NCBI RefSeq assembly: GCF_012911845.1
Contig: NZ_JAAXCU010000032.1
Span: 50,209 to 114,208 of the forward strand
Source of the DNA: Bacillus sp. RO2
GTDB taxonomy: Bacteria; Bacillota; Bacilli; Bacillales; Bacillaceae_I
Direction of reading: 5' to 3'
DNA: 64,000 nt
Below the pieces are notes generated by a model. It saw only the letters and a program-made list of their open reading frames with translations. It ran no database searches and was not told where the DNA came from. The position numbers were made by a program, and so were the translations under genes. Positions 41,865 through 50,723 of the stretch are shown piece by piece. Within the stretch, counting starts at the first letter, position 1; each line of letters starts with the position of its first letter.

Positions 41865-43766
41865 ATGAAAGAAATGACAGAAAGTCTACAAAAAGAATCA
41901 GTTCTCACCAGGTTCACCACTCACATCGAACTTATTTTCGCCATAATTTCAGGGGTACTAATTTTTACAGGTTGGATATTGTTAAAGTTTGATATCCAAA
42001 CCGTTGCTGTCCCTATTTTCATTCTTTCGTTTTTGATTGGTGGATACTTTAAAGCAAAAGAAGGCATACAAGATACCATCGAAGAAAAAGAACTGAATGT
42101 AGAAATGCTGATGATCATTGCAGCCATTGGTGCTGCAATCATCGGGTATTGGATGGAAGGCGCCATTCTTATCTTTATTTTCGCACTAAGTGGCGCTTTA
42201 GAAACATACACAATGAACCGGAGTCAAAAAGAAATTTCCGCCCTCATGGACATTCAACCTGAGGAAGCATTAAGAATAATGGGTGACAAGGAAGAACGAG
42301 TGCATATTTCCGAGCTTGCCATAGGTGAACACGTACTTGTTAAACCTGGCGAACGTATTCCAACAGACGGAAACATTGTCAGAGGAGAATCCGCGATAGA
42401 TGAAGCTGCCATCACAGGCGAATCGATCCCTCTTGAGAAAAAACAAGGCGATGGGGTCTATGCAGGAACCATGAACGTTAACGGCTCAATAGTGGTGGAG
42501 GTCACCAAACTCTCTACAGAAACCTTGTTCCAAAAAATTATCAATCTTGTCCAAAATGCTCAAAGTGAAAAATCTCCTTCTCAACAATTTTTGGAACGTT
42601 TTGAAGGACCGTATGTGAAAATTGTCCTTGGGGTTGTTGCTGTCATGATGGTTCTCCCCCATTTCCTTCTCGGATGGAGCTGGAACGAAACCTTTTACCG
42701 GGCGATGATTCTTCTTGTTGTTGCTTCTCCTTGTGCACTAGTTGCTTCCATTATGCCGGCAACATTGTCTGCCATCTCCAATGGTGCGCGCAAAGGAATC
42801 TTGTTTAAAGGCGGCGTGCACCTGGAGAATTTAAGCCATCTGCAAGCCATCGCTTTTGATAAAACTGGGACGCTAACGAAAGGAAAGCCTGAAGTAACAG
42901 ACGTGGTAGTCCGTGAAAATATAACGGAAGACGAATTCTTATATATTGTCGGTTCCATTGAAAGCTATTCTAACCATCCGCTCGCACAGGCAATTACAGC
43001 ATATGCCCGAAAAAATAGCCCTAAACCTCTCATACGTCCGGATCACTTGGACGATAAAGCAGGCTGGGGAGTAAAAGGAAACTTACATGATAAGGAATAT
43101 CTTGTAGGCAAGGCCGATTATGTTGGGACAGATACTGCCAAATTGTTTGGGGATGGGATTGCAGAATCCTACACCAATGAAGGAAAAACGGTCGTTTATG
43201 TAAAAGATGAAGCAGGAATTGTCGGCATTCTGGCTTTAAAAGATGTTATCCGCAAAGAAACCGTAGAAGCTATCAAGCAACTTCGTACTCTTGAGGTTCA
43301 GACCATTATGATTACTGGTGATAGCGAACGCACAGCTGCGGCCATTGCAGATCAGGCTGCTATTGGAAAATTTGTAGCGGAATGCTTGCCAGAGACAAAA
43401 GTAGAAACCGTAAAAAATTTAAAAGAAGAATATAACATGGTCGGAATGGTTGGGGACGGGATAAATGATGCTCCGGCACTCGCAACAGCCAATGTAGGAA
43501 TAGCAATGGGGGAAGGCACAGATGTAGCACTTGAAACTGCTGACGTCGTACTGATGAAAAATGATCTAGTGAAAATTGCTGAAGCCATAAAGCTATCGAA
43601 AAGAATGAACAAAATCATTAAACAAAATGTCATTTTCTCTATCACAGTAATTATGCTTCTAATCAGTTCCAACTTCCTTCAATTCATTGACCTTCCATTC
43701 GGTGTCATTGGCCATGAAGGCAGTACCATACTTGTTATCCTAAATGGATTAAGATTATTACGATAG
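41865..43766 (+). CDS. P1B-4-type metal-transporting ATPase (PfeT/ZosA-like)
   Basis: ATG 41865 follows AGGAGG at nine bases; 633 residues. The actuator has TGES (about 185), the phosphorylation site is DKTGTLTKG (about 325-333), and the hinge GDGINDAPA (about 530). The membrane metal site in helix 6 is SPC (VVASPCALVAS, about 287-297) rather than CPC, which marks subgroup P1B-4. There is no N-terminal Cys-rich metal-binding domain. B. subtilis PfeT (formerly ZosA, 637 residues) exports ferrous iron under peroxide stress; iron, zinc or cobalt efflux is expected here. Confidence 0.9.
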   Translation: MKEMTESLQKESVLTRFTTHIELIFAIISGVLIFTGWILLKFDIQTVAVPIFILSFLIGGYFKAKEGIQDTIEEKELNVEMLMIIAAIGAAIIGYWMEGAILIFIFALSGALETYTMNRSQKEISALMDIQPEEALRIMGDKEERVHISELAIGEHVLVKPGERIPTDGNIVRGESAIDEAAITGESIPLEKKQGDGVYAGTMNVNGSIVVEVTKLSTETLFQKIINLVQNAQSEKSPSQQFLERFEGPYVKIVLGVVAVMMVLPHFLLGWSWNETFYRAMILLVVASPCALVASIMPATLSAISNGARKGILFKGGVHLENLSHLQAIAFDKTGTLTKGKPEVTDVVVRENITEDEFLYIVGSIESYSNHPLAQAITAYARKNSPKPLIRPDHLDDKAGWGVKGNLHDKEYLVGKADYVGTDTAKLFGDGIAESYTNEGKTVVYVKDEAGIVGILALKDVIRKETVEAIKQLRTLEVQTIMITGDSERTAAAIADQAAIGKFVAECLPETKVETVKNLKEEYNMVGMVGDGINDAPALATANVGIAMGEGTDVALETADVVLMKNDLVKIAEAIKLSKRMNKIIKQNVIFSITVIMLLISSNFLQFIDLPFGVIGHEGSTILVILNGLRLLR

Positions 43767-43774
43767 ATTCACCA

Positions 43775-43812
43775 TAAAAAAGCAGCGAGGCCATATGCCC
43801 GCTGCTTTTTTG
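43775..43812 (+). terminator. Terminator of the metal ATPase gene
   Basis: AAAAAAGCAGCG pairs with CGCTGCTTTTTT; it is symmetrical and may also end the small minus-strand gene at 43817. Confidence 0.9.
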
Positions 43813-43816
43813 CTAT

Positions 43817-43921
43817 CTAGTGATAGCCGTTTTGCCCGTTTGCACTTCCTGAAGTTTTATTCTTCGGTTTGTGCTTAGAGTTTTGTTTTGTACCGCCATC
43901 TTTTTTCGTATGCTTTGTCAT
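43817..43921 (-). CDS. Very small basic protein (34 aa), spore-protein-like composition
   Basis: ATG 43921 follows GGAGGGACC. The product MTKHTKKDGGTKQNSKHK(P)... is 34 residues of almost only Lys, Asn, Gly, Ser, Thr, Gln and His, ending NGQNGYH. Its composition resembles minor small acid-soluble spore proteins, but I cannot match one. It lies 78 bases after the BrkB gene stop and before a terminator, so it may be cotranscribed with that gene. Confidence 0.6.
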   Translation of the reverse strand: MTKHTKKDGGTKQNSKHKPKNKTSGSANGQNGYH

Positions 43922-43999
43922 GAAAGGTCCCTCCGATTTGGTTAGAGTGTCTTTCAACAATAGATTTCCCTTTTGAGTGAAAAGTTTGTCTGGGAATTT

Positions 44000-44824
44000 T
44001 TATCGCACAAAGCTTTTCTTCCATTGCAGCAAGATTGCATTGATTTCTCCACCAATGATAATCATCAGACCTGAAAGATAAAACCACACAAGCAGAACAA
44101 TTATCCCTCCAAGACTTCCATACATCGCTGTATAGTTCCCAAAGTTGCTCACATAATAGGAAAACAAAACCGAAACAGACATCCAACCGATTGTTGCAAA
44201 AAAAGAACCTGCCAACACATCCTTTAAGTGAAGACGGATGTTTGGTGCAGCCAAATACAAACAAGTAAAAACAAAAAACAAAATGACAAAACTTACTCCC
44301 CACCTAATGGTATTCCAGATGGTGATAAATTCTTCTGACAGGCCGTAGGAGGAAAAAATAAACAAACCGATCTCCCTACCAAAAACAGGCAATAACAACG
44401 CCACAATAATGACAAATACCATCGCAAGGGTTAACAAGATTGCCGTGCCTCTTACAATGAAGAAATGTCTATTCTCATTTACATCAAATGCCCTATTGAA
44501 CGCCCGAACAATTGCATTAATTCCATTAGAAGCAAACCAAATCGTCGCGATGATCCCAAAAGACAATAAGTCTCCACGTTGTTCATTTAGGATGCGAACT
44601 ACATTTGATTCAATTAGAAGCATCGTATCTCCTGGAGCATACTGGTGAATCATTCCTAACACATCATCCTGTGTAATCGGCACATAAGCAATTAGGGTGA
44701 GTAAAAAAATAAGAAACGGAAAAAGAGATAATAAGAAAAAATACGCTAACTCTGCTGACATACCCAATGCTTCATTCCGATCTAGGCGATGAAACAGCTG
44801 TTTTCCAAAACGTAATATCCCCAT
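44000..44824 (-). CDS. YihY/BrkB-family membrane protein (YfkH-like)
   Basis: The 274-residue protein has six hydrophobic helices and family blocks ALGMSAELAYFFLLSLFPF (about 19-37), GIIATIWFASNGINAIVRAFNRAFD (about 90-115) and a final YGSLGGIIVLLVWFYLSGL (about 232-250). The family was once called ribonuclease BN, which is not supported; it is an integral membrane protein of unknown role. ATG 44824 follows GGAGGAGAG. Confidence 0.88.
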   Translation of the reverse strand: MGILRFGKQLFHRLDRNEALGMSAELAYFFLLSLFPFLIFLLTLIAYVPITQDDVLGMIHQYAPGDTMLLIESNVVRILNEQRGDLLSFGIIATIWFASNGINAIVRAFNRAFDVNENRHFFIVRGTAILLTLAMVFVIIVALLLPVFGREIGLFIFSSYGLSEEFITIWNTIRWGVSFVILFFVFTCLYLAAPNIRLHLKDVLAGSFFATIGWMSVSVLFSYYVSNFGNYTAMYGSLGGIIVLLVWFYLSGLMIIIGGEINAILLQWKKSFVR

Positions 44825-44878
44825 TCACTCTCCTCCAGCACGTATCATTTACTCTATTCTATTGTGAGCAAGTCCACC

Positions 44879-45235
44879 TTACGACAAGTTTTTATTCTTT
44901 CGCTCTGCTGAATCCAAATGCTTAGCAATAACTTCTTTAGTTTCTGAAACTATCTCGAGCATCTGAGGTGTCGTTTCTTTTAACTCATTCACTTTAGAAC
45001 GAAGATAATCAATATCCTTCGATACATCTTCCACTTTTGTTTTTACAGATTCGATTTGATGACGTACTGAATCAGCAATTTCCTGTGGATGCTGCATCGC
45101 ATACTTTAATTTTGAACCAACACACCTGCCATTATGTATGACTGTGGTTCTTGTATTTTTATCTAATAAAGAAATGGCCCCACCGATAAGCGCCCCAATC
45201 AACATACCATCCACTAATTTATTTCTGTTCCCCAT
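44879..45235 (-). CDS. YtxH-domain membrane-anchored protein
   Basis: Start ATG 45235 (MGNRNKLVDGMLIGALIGG) follows GGAGAGAG. The 118-residue product has a glycine-rich helix at 9-25, then HNGRCVGSKLKYAM and a long helical region with coiled-coil heptads (VRHQIESVKTKVEDVSKDIDYL, positions 55-76 region). This is the YtxH layout linked to general stress in Bacillus. It lies upstream of the BrkB gene in the same direction (54 bases), so both may be cotranscribed. Confidence 0.78.
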   Translation of the reverse strand: MGNRNKLVDGMLIGALIGGAISLLDKNTRTTVIHNGRCVGSKLKYAMQHPQEIADSVRHQIESVKTKVEDVSKDIDYLRSKVNELKETTPQMLEIVSETKEVIAKHLDSAERKNKNLS

Positions 45236-45427
45236 AATAATCTCTCTCCTATCCAATAGTTTTTCTTTTACATACATTTTCCGTCAAACATACCTTTATT
45301 ATAAACATATTTTGAAACTTTCACGAATCTTGTAATGGTTTAATACCCTAGTTTCCATAAGAAGATACTGTTTTTTCTCCATTCGTGATAAAATAAGGAA
45401 AAGCTATTGAACGAAAGGACGGTTCAG

Positions 45428-45652
45428 ATGAACTTAACAGAAAAATCAACAGAAAATGTAGAATATATGATTGAAGCCATCAAAGGCAAACTCAAAGTAT
45501 TAAACCTTGGCGCCATTAAGCCTTCCCATTTTGATGAAGAAATGTATGAAGAGTTAAAAGATATTTATGAACTTGTCATGAGAAAACCATCATTCAGCCC
45601 GAACGAAATGCAAGCAATCGCAGAAGAACTGGGCAACCTGCGTAAACAATAA
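45428..45652 (+). CDS. yfkK: DUF1128 protein (YfkK-like)
   Basis: ATG 45428 follows AAAGGACGG; 74 residues. The acidic helical sequence [17 protein letters not shown], ending in [14 protein letters not shown], matches DUF1128, as in B. subtilis YfkK (71 residues). Function unknown. It is divergent from the YtxH gene and has its own terminator. Confidence 0.88.
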   Translation: MNLTEKSTENVEYMIEAIKGKLKVLNLGAIKPSHFDEEMYEELKDIYELVMRKPSFSPNEMQAIAEELGNLRKQ

Positions 45653-45662
45653 CTTGAATTCT

Positions 45663-45692
45663 AAAACACTTACTTCGGTAGGTGTTTTTTTA
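45663..45692 (+). terminator. Terminator of yfkK-like gene
   Basis: AACACTTAC pairs with GTAGGTGTT around a TTCG loop, then seven T's. Confidence 0.88.
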
Positions 45693-45715
45693 TCTAAAAT
45701 ACTTTGCTAAACGCC

Positions 45716-45900
45716 GCTGTTGATTTCCGCAAATGGCTTCGCTTTCCTAGGGGCTGACGAGAGCCTCCTCGGCTTTGCCTGCGGGGTCTCCACCTAGCGC
45801 TATCTCCCTCAGGACAAGGAAGGCTTCGGCAGCGATTCATCGCACGAAGAAAATGCGTAGCATTTTCGAGGAGTCTTCGCCTTTTGCTCCAATCAACAGC
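45716..45900 (+). repeat. Bacillaceae-type inverted-repeat element, long form (copy 1)
   Basis: The element is bounded by perfect 10-bp terminal inverted repeats, GCTGTTGATT and AATCAACAGC. Inside are CAAATGGCTTCGCTTTCC on the left and GAGTCTTCGCCTTTTGCTCC on the right, which pair partly, and a GC-rich centre (GCCTCCTCGGC, GCGGGGTCTCC). The long form carries about 60 extra bases including AAAATGCGTAGCATTTTCGA, also seen in copy 5. It encodes no protein. Confidence 0.8.
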
Positions 45901-45992
45901 TAAAAAATTTACAGTTTCAACATTCACCCTAAATTATACATAGTACTAGCCCTACTTCCTTGTGCATATAAGTGTACAGAGGGGGGATAAGC

Positions 45993-46160
45993 ATGGCTTT
46001 TCTATACGCAGCAACAATAGGATTTGTCTTATTATTATTTTTATTGATGGGCATCTTTCTCTATAATGTCTCACAAGGACTTAACAAAAAAGACGCCATA
46101 GAAATTGATCCTCTGCCTCCAGAACCGACAGAAGAAAATGAATCAATAAACGCAAAATGA
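45993..46160 (+). CDS. Small single-span membrane protein (55 aa)
   Basis: ATG 45993 follows GGGGGGAT. Residues 3-31 form one transmembrane helix (YAATIGFVLLLFLLMGIFLY), followed by a short acidic, proline-rich tail (IDPLPPEPTEENE). Family unknown. Its own terminator follows at 46160, and it lies between inverted-repeat copies 1 and 2. Confidence 0.7.
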   Translation: MAFLYAATIGFVLLLFLLMGIFLYNVSQGLNKKDAIEIDPLPPEPTEENESINAK

Positions 46161-46191
46161 AGCAACCTGCAGAAGGTTGTTTCTTTTTTTA
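46160..46191 (+). terminator. Terminator of the small membrane protein gene
   Basis: GCAACCT pairs with AGGTTGT, followed by TTCTTTTTTT. Confidence 0.8.
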
Positions 46192-46247
46192 TTTGGACTT
46201 AATAAGGTAAAATAAATAAGGAATAGACATACAATGAGGTGGCTTAT

Positions 46248-47114
46248 TTGGATACGATTACCCATACACTTTTTGGGATGACCATATACGGTGCAGTCGA
46301 CAAGCGCCAAGATGACAAAAAAACAAAAATAGCAATGTTTGTCTCAGCTGTTGGGGCAAGCCAAATTCCGGACAGTGATGTCATCTCCAGCCTCTGGGAT
46401 ACAGAAGGCATGTATCAAATGTGGCACAGAGGCATTACCCACTCATTGTTTATGGTTCCGATTTGGGCATTGCTTTTCTTTCTAATTAGTATCTGGTTTT
46501 TGAAGAGAAAAGATTGGCGTTTTCTCTGGGTCCCGCTTATTGCTGTTTTCATCCATAACACATCAGACTTGTTCAACGCTTGGGGAACAGGATACCTAGA
46601 GCCATTCTCCACTATAAGAATAACCTTTGGCACCATCCCCATTGTGGATTTTGTTATCTGGATAGTTATTGCTCTCGCCTTTTTCGCCAGAAAGCTTTGG
46701 AATAAAGAAAGACATCAACTTTATCGCTTGGTGTGGGTTCTGATAATTGCTCATATTGCCTTACAGACTAGCCAGGGATATCTGTTGTATAAGCAATATG
46801 AAGATAAATACGATCAAGTCGCATTGTCTGCAAGTTTCCTCCCTTGGCACTTTTCTATCATAGGTAAAAATGAACATACCGTGGAAATCTTTGATGATGC
46901 ACTTTTCACAGAACCTAAATTGCAATACACATTAAAATCCGCAGAAGAAGCCGACCTGGACACACTATTTGCCGAAGTTCCAGAAGCAAAAACCTTATAC
47001 GAATGGTCTCCATTTGTAGTAATAGTCGATGACAAAGAAAAACTGGGCATCTACGACCCAAGATTCTACCGAAACGGCCAATCATTCCTATTTGAATATA
47101 TAGAAAAACAGTAA
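46248..47114 (+). CDS. yfhP: Membrane-bound metal-dependent hydrolase, YfhP/YdjM family (DUF457)
   Basis: TTG 46248 gives MDTITHTLFGMTIYGAV, the usual family start, with GAGGTGG upstream; a GTG three codons earlier is less likely. The 288-residue protein has conserved SQIPDSDVISSLWDTEGMYQMWHRGITHS (the His/Asp metal ligands, written here in two overlapping parts: SQIPDSDV and MWHRGITHS), FIHNTSDLFNAWGT, four to five transmembrane helices and a soluble C-terminal domain. The reaction is unknown; YfhP in B. subtilis regulates yfhQ and sspE by one report. Confidence 0.85.
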   Translation: MDTITHTLFGMTIYGAVDKRQDDKKTKIAMFVSAVGASQIPDSDVISSLWDTEGMYQMWHRGITHSLFMVPIWALLFFLISIWFLKRKDWRFLWVPLIAVFIHNTSDLFNAWGTGYLEPFSTIRITFGTIPIVDFVIWIVIALAFFARKLWNKERHQLYRLVWVLIIAHIALQTSQGYLLYKQYEDKYDQVALSASFLPWHFSIIGKNEHTVEIFDDALFTEPKLQYTLKSAEEADLDTLFAEVPEAKTLYEWSPFVVIVDDKEKLGIYDPRFYRNGQSFLFEYIEKQ

Positions 47115-47189
47115 ATGTAAAGTATTAACATATCCCACTTGCTTGTTGAAAAAAAGTTACGAGACTCCTGCGGTACTTAATAATTTACA

Positions 47190-47317
47190 GCTGTGGATTG
47201 GAGCAAAAGGCGAAGACTCCTGAGGGAGATAGCGCTAGGTGGAGACCCCGCAGGCGTAGCCGAGGAGGCTCCAGCAGCGCCCCTAGGAAAGCGAAGCCAT
47301 TTGCGTAGATCAACAGC
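47190..47317 (-). repeat. Inverted-repeat element, short form (copy 2)
   Basis: About 128 bases from GCTGTGGATT to GATCAACAGC, in the opposite orientation to copy 1: GGAGCAAAAGGCGAAGACTCC on the left and GAAAGCGAAGCCATTTGCG on the right. Copies 1 and 2 bracket the small membrane gene and yfhP in inverted orientation. The region from 47115 to 47429 holds nothing else. Confidence 0.78.
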
Positions 47318-47429
47318 GGCGTTTGAGGATATATCATAAATTTTCGTTTTTTTTAGCTTTTCATGTATATTATTCTACTAAACTGGGAATACTATCATTA
47401 AATACTAAAAACAAACGAGGTGCTAGAAG

Positions 47430-47594
47430 ATGATAGTTTCAAAGAGATACTTTTTAACGGACATGGAACGTGAAAGTGTAGAACAAACATTAGCTAACAA
47501 AGGTCACCTGCGTGAAGAAGTTTTAGGAATGGATGATGAAGAAATCATTCACATCTACCAAAAATACATGGTTCAAGAACTAATTACGAAATAA
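47430..47594 (+). CDS. Small BH0509-like protein (54 aa)
   Basis: ATG 47430 follows GAGGTG. The product (MIVSKRYFLTDMERES, then MDDEEIIHIYQKYMVQ) shares the end pattern D-x-x-I-x-H-x-Y with the small protein at 40451, so the two are probably distant paralogues. Acidic-helical, soluble, function unknown. Confidence 0.7.
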   Translation: MIVSKRYFLTDMERESVEQTLANKGHLREEVLGMDDEEIIHIYQKYMVQELITK

Positions 47595-47682
47595 ATAGAT
47601 TTCCCTTACAAAACCGTGACAAATGTCCGGTTTTTTAGTTTGACCAAATTTAATAATCTTTTTCAAAATTGTTAAAGAACCA

Positions 47683-47724
47683 CAAAAGGCGACCAGTTAC
47701 CACTCTTGATAACAGATCGCCTAT
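47683..47724 (-). terminator. Terminator of the small gene at 47752
   Basis: On the minus strand AGGCGATCTGTTA pairs with TAACTGGTCGCCT (one mismatch), then TTTTGTGG. It lies 28 bases beyond the stop codon. Confidence 0.75.
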
Positions 47725-47751
47725 ATATATTTAAGGGGGGAGAATATATGG

Positions 47752-47886
47752 TTATTGTGGGCTTAATCCTTTAATAAGATCTAACCTGGGTTTTACGACT
47801 TCTACCTTAATTCCTTTAGCTTTGTACTTATCGACAATCTTCCTGACGTCGATTCCTTTTTTGGCTTTTTCTACAGTTTTTTGCAT
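47752..47886 (-). CDS. Very small basic protein (44 aa)
   Basis: ATG 47886 follows GAGGGATTG. The product (MQKTVEKAKKGIDVRKI, then YKAKGIKVEVVKPRLDLI) is 44 residues, basic and helical with a beta-like end. The ribosome site plus the terminator at 47683 support it. No family recognised. Confidence 0.65.
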   Translation of the reverse strand: MQKTVEKAKKGIDVRKIVDKYKAKGIKVEVVKPRLDLIKGLSPQ

Positions 47887-47952
47887 GTTTCAATCCCTCT
47901 ATTCATTAGATTTTTGGACTTTCACACATACATATTTGATCTATATTCTACA

Positions 47953-49194
47953 CTAGAACATTTGCTTAACTAGTTTCATTTCAGTTTCTTCCAACTTGCC
48001 ATCACGATAATAAGTAACTTTCATCGTATCGCCGATATTTTTTTGGCTATAAAGGAATTTTCTTAAACCAAGTGCGTCCTTTATTTCTTGGTCATCTAGT
48101 TTTACAATTACATCGTATTGTTTAAGATTAGCCTTATCTGCAGGAGAAGTTGGTTCTACTCCTGTAACGACGATTCCGCTTTTCACTTCTTCAGGAAGCT
48201 TTAAAGTAGACCTTTGTGCTTCAAGTGGCACATCAGATAGGGAAGCTAAGCCTACTCCCATAAACGGTCTTTGCACTTCTTTATGCTTCTCCAGATCTTC
48301 GATGATCGGTTGAACAGCACGAATAGGGATGGCAAATCCTATTCCTTCTACTCTTGATTGAGCAATTTTCATGGAGTTGATTCCGATAACTTCCCCACGA
48401 AGGTTAACAAGTGCTCCACCACTGTTCCCTGGATTAATGGCAGCATCAGTTTGAATAACATCTGCTTCCCAGTCAGCCTGGCCATTTTGATCTATGTCAA
48501 CGGGAATAATCCGCTCTTTTCCACTAATGATTCCTTGTGTTACAGATCCAAAAAACTCAAGTCCTAGAGGGTTACCAATAGCAATGACCGGTTCACCTAA
48601 GGTGATTGCATCAGAGTCACCGAAAGTTGCAACTTGTTTAATGTTTGCATCATCTACCGTCAAAACAGCCAAATCTGTCAATGCATCGCTGCCAACCACT
48701 TCAGCTTCCACTCTCGTTCCATCCACCAAGCTTACTTCCACTTTCGAAGCTCCGTCAATAACATGTGCGTTAGTTACAATATAAGCTTTACCGTTCTCCT
48801 TTTTGTAAACAACACCTGAGCCGGTTCCAGCCTCCTGATCTCCCTGTGCGCCTCGTGGGTCAAACAAGGAATTTCCGCCACTTTGTATATTAACTACCCC
48901 AACTACAGCTTCAGAAACGTTTTCTACCGCATTTGTGATGTTTGTTTGTATTTTTTCATATTCCACTTGGTCTGTTTGAACTACAGAGTTGGTTTCTACA
49001 CTCATTGGTGTTGATTCAGTTGCACCTGCTTCATTGTTATCCATGTAAAATCCCCAGTCCAAAAGGACGGGTAACATGGCTACAATTCCAAGCGCACCTA
49101 CAACTCCTCCTGTAACTGCTGCAAAGACTACTTTTCCGAAGCTTTTTTCTTTCCTAGTTCTCTTTTGAGTTACATGATCGTCATAATAACCCAT
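47953..49194 (-). CDS. HtrA-type membrane-anchored serine protease (S1C)
   Basis: The 413-residue protein has a cytoplasmic N-terminus, one transmembrane helix (about 21-48), a trypsin-like domain with catalytic His in VTNAHVIDG (H144), Asp in SDALTDLAVL (D174) and Ser in NPGNSGGALVN (S258), and one PDZ domain (about 315-405). It degrades or refolds misfolded secreted proteins outside the membrane. Bacillus have HtrA, HtrB and HtrC (YyxA); I cannot decide which this is. It follows a two-component system in the same direction but with a 104-base gap. Confidence 0.93.
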   Translation of the reverse strand: MGYYDDHVTQKRTRKEKSFGKVVFAAVTGGVVGALGIVAMLPVLLDWGFYMDNNEAGATESTPMSVETNSVVQTDQVEYEKIQTNITNAVENVSEAVVGVVNIQSGGNSLFDPRGAQGDQEAGTGSGVVYKKENGKAYIVTNAHVIDGASKVEVSLVDGTRVEAEVVGSDALTDLAVLTVDDANIKQVATFGDSDAITLGEPVIAIGNPLGLEFFGSVTQGIISGKERIIPVDIDQNGQADWEADVIQTDAAINPGNSGGALVNLRGEVIGINSMKIAQSRVEGIGFAIPIRAVQPIIEDLEKHKEVQRPFMGVGLASLSDVPLEAQRSTLKLPEEVKSGIVVTGVEPTSPADKANLKQYDVIVKLDDQEIKDALGLRKFLYSQKNIGDTMKVTYYRDGKLEETEMKLVKQMF

Positions 49195-49298
49195 ACTCGC
49201 TTCACCTCATCAGTTTTTTATCTACTTTTATTTAACCCTATTAGGATGAAAGTAATCTTAAAGAAAAATGAGAATATGATGAGAAATTTTCAGTTACG

Positions 49299-50723
49299 CT
49301 ACTCTTGTTGTGTTTCTTCTAGTACACCATTCAGCTTAACAGTAATCATCGTCCATTCTCCTTCTACACTATCCGCTATAATGGTACCTTTGTAATTCGT
49401 CACCATTCTTTTTGCGATGGAGAGTCCAAGTCCTTGACCACCTTTTTCTCTGCTCCGTGCTTTATCAACTCTATAAAAACGATCAAAAACTTTTTCTAGA
49501 TCATCTTTTGGAATTCCAATCCCATAATCTTTTATGGATAAGGCAAATTGGTCTTCTATTTGTTCTGTAACAATCTCAACTGTTGTGGAACCATTAGAAT
49601 ATTTCACGGCATTATCAAGTAAAATGATGAGAACCTGCTCCAAATGCCTTTCTGCTATGGCTACTTTCATATCACTATTTAAGTTATTCTCATACTTAAA
49701 TGAGAGAGAAGGGTAGAGCAAGGTGAATTTTTTCACAACCTCTTCTACCACATGGACAGGTTGTATGAAGTCCTCTGCTAATTCCAATCTATCTGATTCC
49801 AGTCTGGTGAGTTCCAGCAACTCATAGACAAGCATTTTGAGCCGTTCTACTTCTTGTTGTGAAGCCTTTAGTGACTCTTCCAACACCTCAGGATCATTTT
49901 TCCCCCAACGATTGAGCAGTTTCAGATGTCCCTCTAAAATGGATATTGGAGTACGCAATTCATGGGAGGCATCCTCTACAAATTGTTTTTGTTTTTGGAA
50001 AGAAATTTCTACATCATCCATCATTTCATTGAAAACATTGGACAGATCTGCTATCTCATCCTTTTGGTTTTTATCCTGCGGCACCCGTTCTTTAAAGCCG
50101 CGCATCTTAATTCGTTTCATTGTATCCGTGAGCGCTTGGATTGGGGCAAGGAGTTGTTTGGCAATAAGCATACCGCCGACTCCGCTCAAAAGAATGGCTC
50201 CAGCACCAGCAGACCATGTGACAAGAAAAATCAGTCCTCGAAGCCGCTCATAATTCTTTAAGTCTCTTATTATTTCTATGTACCCAATAAATCCATTGGT
50301 AATCACGGGTTTTCGATGAATGAGATAGTGTTTTCCATTTACCTTCACATGCTCAAGGTTTTTGCTTTCCACTGGTGTGATAAGTAATTCTCGAGGGAGA
50401 TTTGTTGCAACAGCAACCAGCAGAGTCCCTTCTCTGTCGATGACACGGATAAGTTCATTCGTTTCATTTACTTTCTCAATAAAACCGCTGCTATTAACTA
50501 TCTCAGACCTTCCTATAAAAAATGGTTGTTCAGAGAAATATGCTTGTATTTCTTTCATCTTTTCCTGAATATTACGTTCCTCTTGTTCAATCATCCACGT
50601 TCTCATTACATAATATTGAACAGAATTATAGGCTACAAAGAGGACAAATAATACTAATGATGACCAAATAGTTATTTTCCATCTGATTGGCAGTTGCTTA
50701 ATATATCTTTGCAATTTAGTCAT
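49299..50723 (-). CDS. Sensor histidine kinase (ArlS/YkoH-like)
   Basis: The 474-residue protein has two transmembrane helices (about 15-35 and 155-180) around an extracellular domain of about 120 residues, then HAMP (about 180-235) and HisKA with QFVEDASHELRTPISIL (His in SHELRTP, about 254). The ATPase domain has ILLDNAVKYS (N box), DYGIGIPKDD (G1) and GGQGLGLSIAK (G2). It phosphorylates the response regulator whose gene overlaps its start by four bases. The signal is unknown; the adjacent HtrA protease suggests envelope stress. Confidence 0.92.
   Translation of the reverse strand: MTKLQRYIKQLPIRWKITIWSSLVLFVLFVAYNSVQYYVMRTWMIEQEERNIQEKMKEIQAYFSEQPFFIGRSEIVNSSGFIEKVNETNELIRVIDREGTLLVAVATNLPRELLITPVESKNLEHVKVNGKHYLIHRKPVITNGFIGYIEIIRDLKNYERLRGLIFLVTWSAGAGAILLSGVGGMLIAKQLLAPIQALTDTMKRIKMRGFKERVPQDKNQKDEIADLSNVFNEMMDDVEISFQKQKQFVEDASHELRTPISILEGHLKLLNRWGKNDPEVLEESLKASQQEVERLKMLVYELLELTRLESDRLELAEDFIQPVHVVEEVVKKFTLLYPSLSFKYENNLNSDMKVAIAERHLEQVLIILLDNAVKYSNGSTTVEIVTEQIEDQFALSIKDYGIGIPKDDLEKVFDRFYRVDKARSREKGGQGLGLSIAKRMVTNYKGTIIADSVEGEWTMITVKLNGVLEETQQE

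Noticed and set aside
43875..44303. Long open frame of 142 codons on the minus strand
   Set aside because: It overlaps the BrkB/YihY gene in another frame and has an aromatic- and Cys-rich, unfamily-like product; the BrkB frame has the motifs and ribosome site.
45694..45927. Open frame within inverted-repeat element 1
   Set aside because: Arg-rich product produced by a palindromic non-coding element; no ribosome site.
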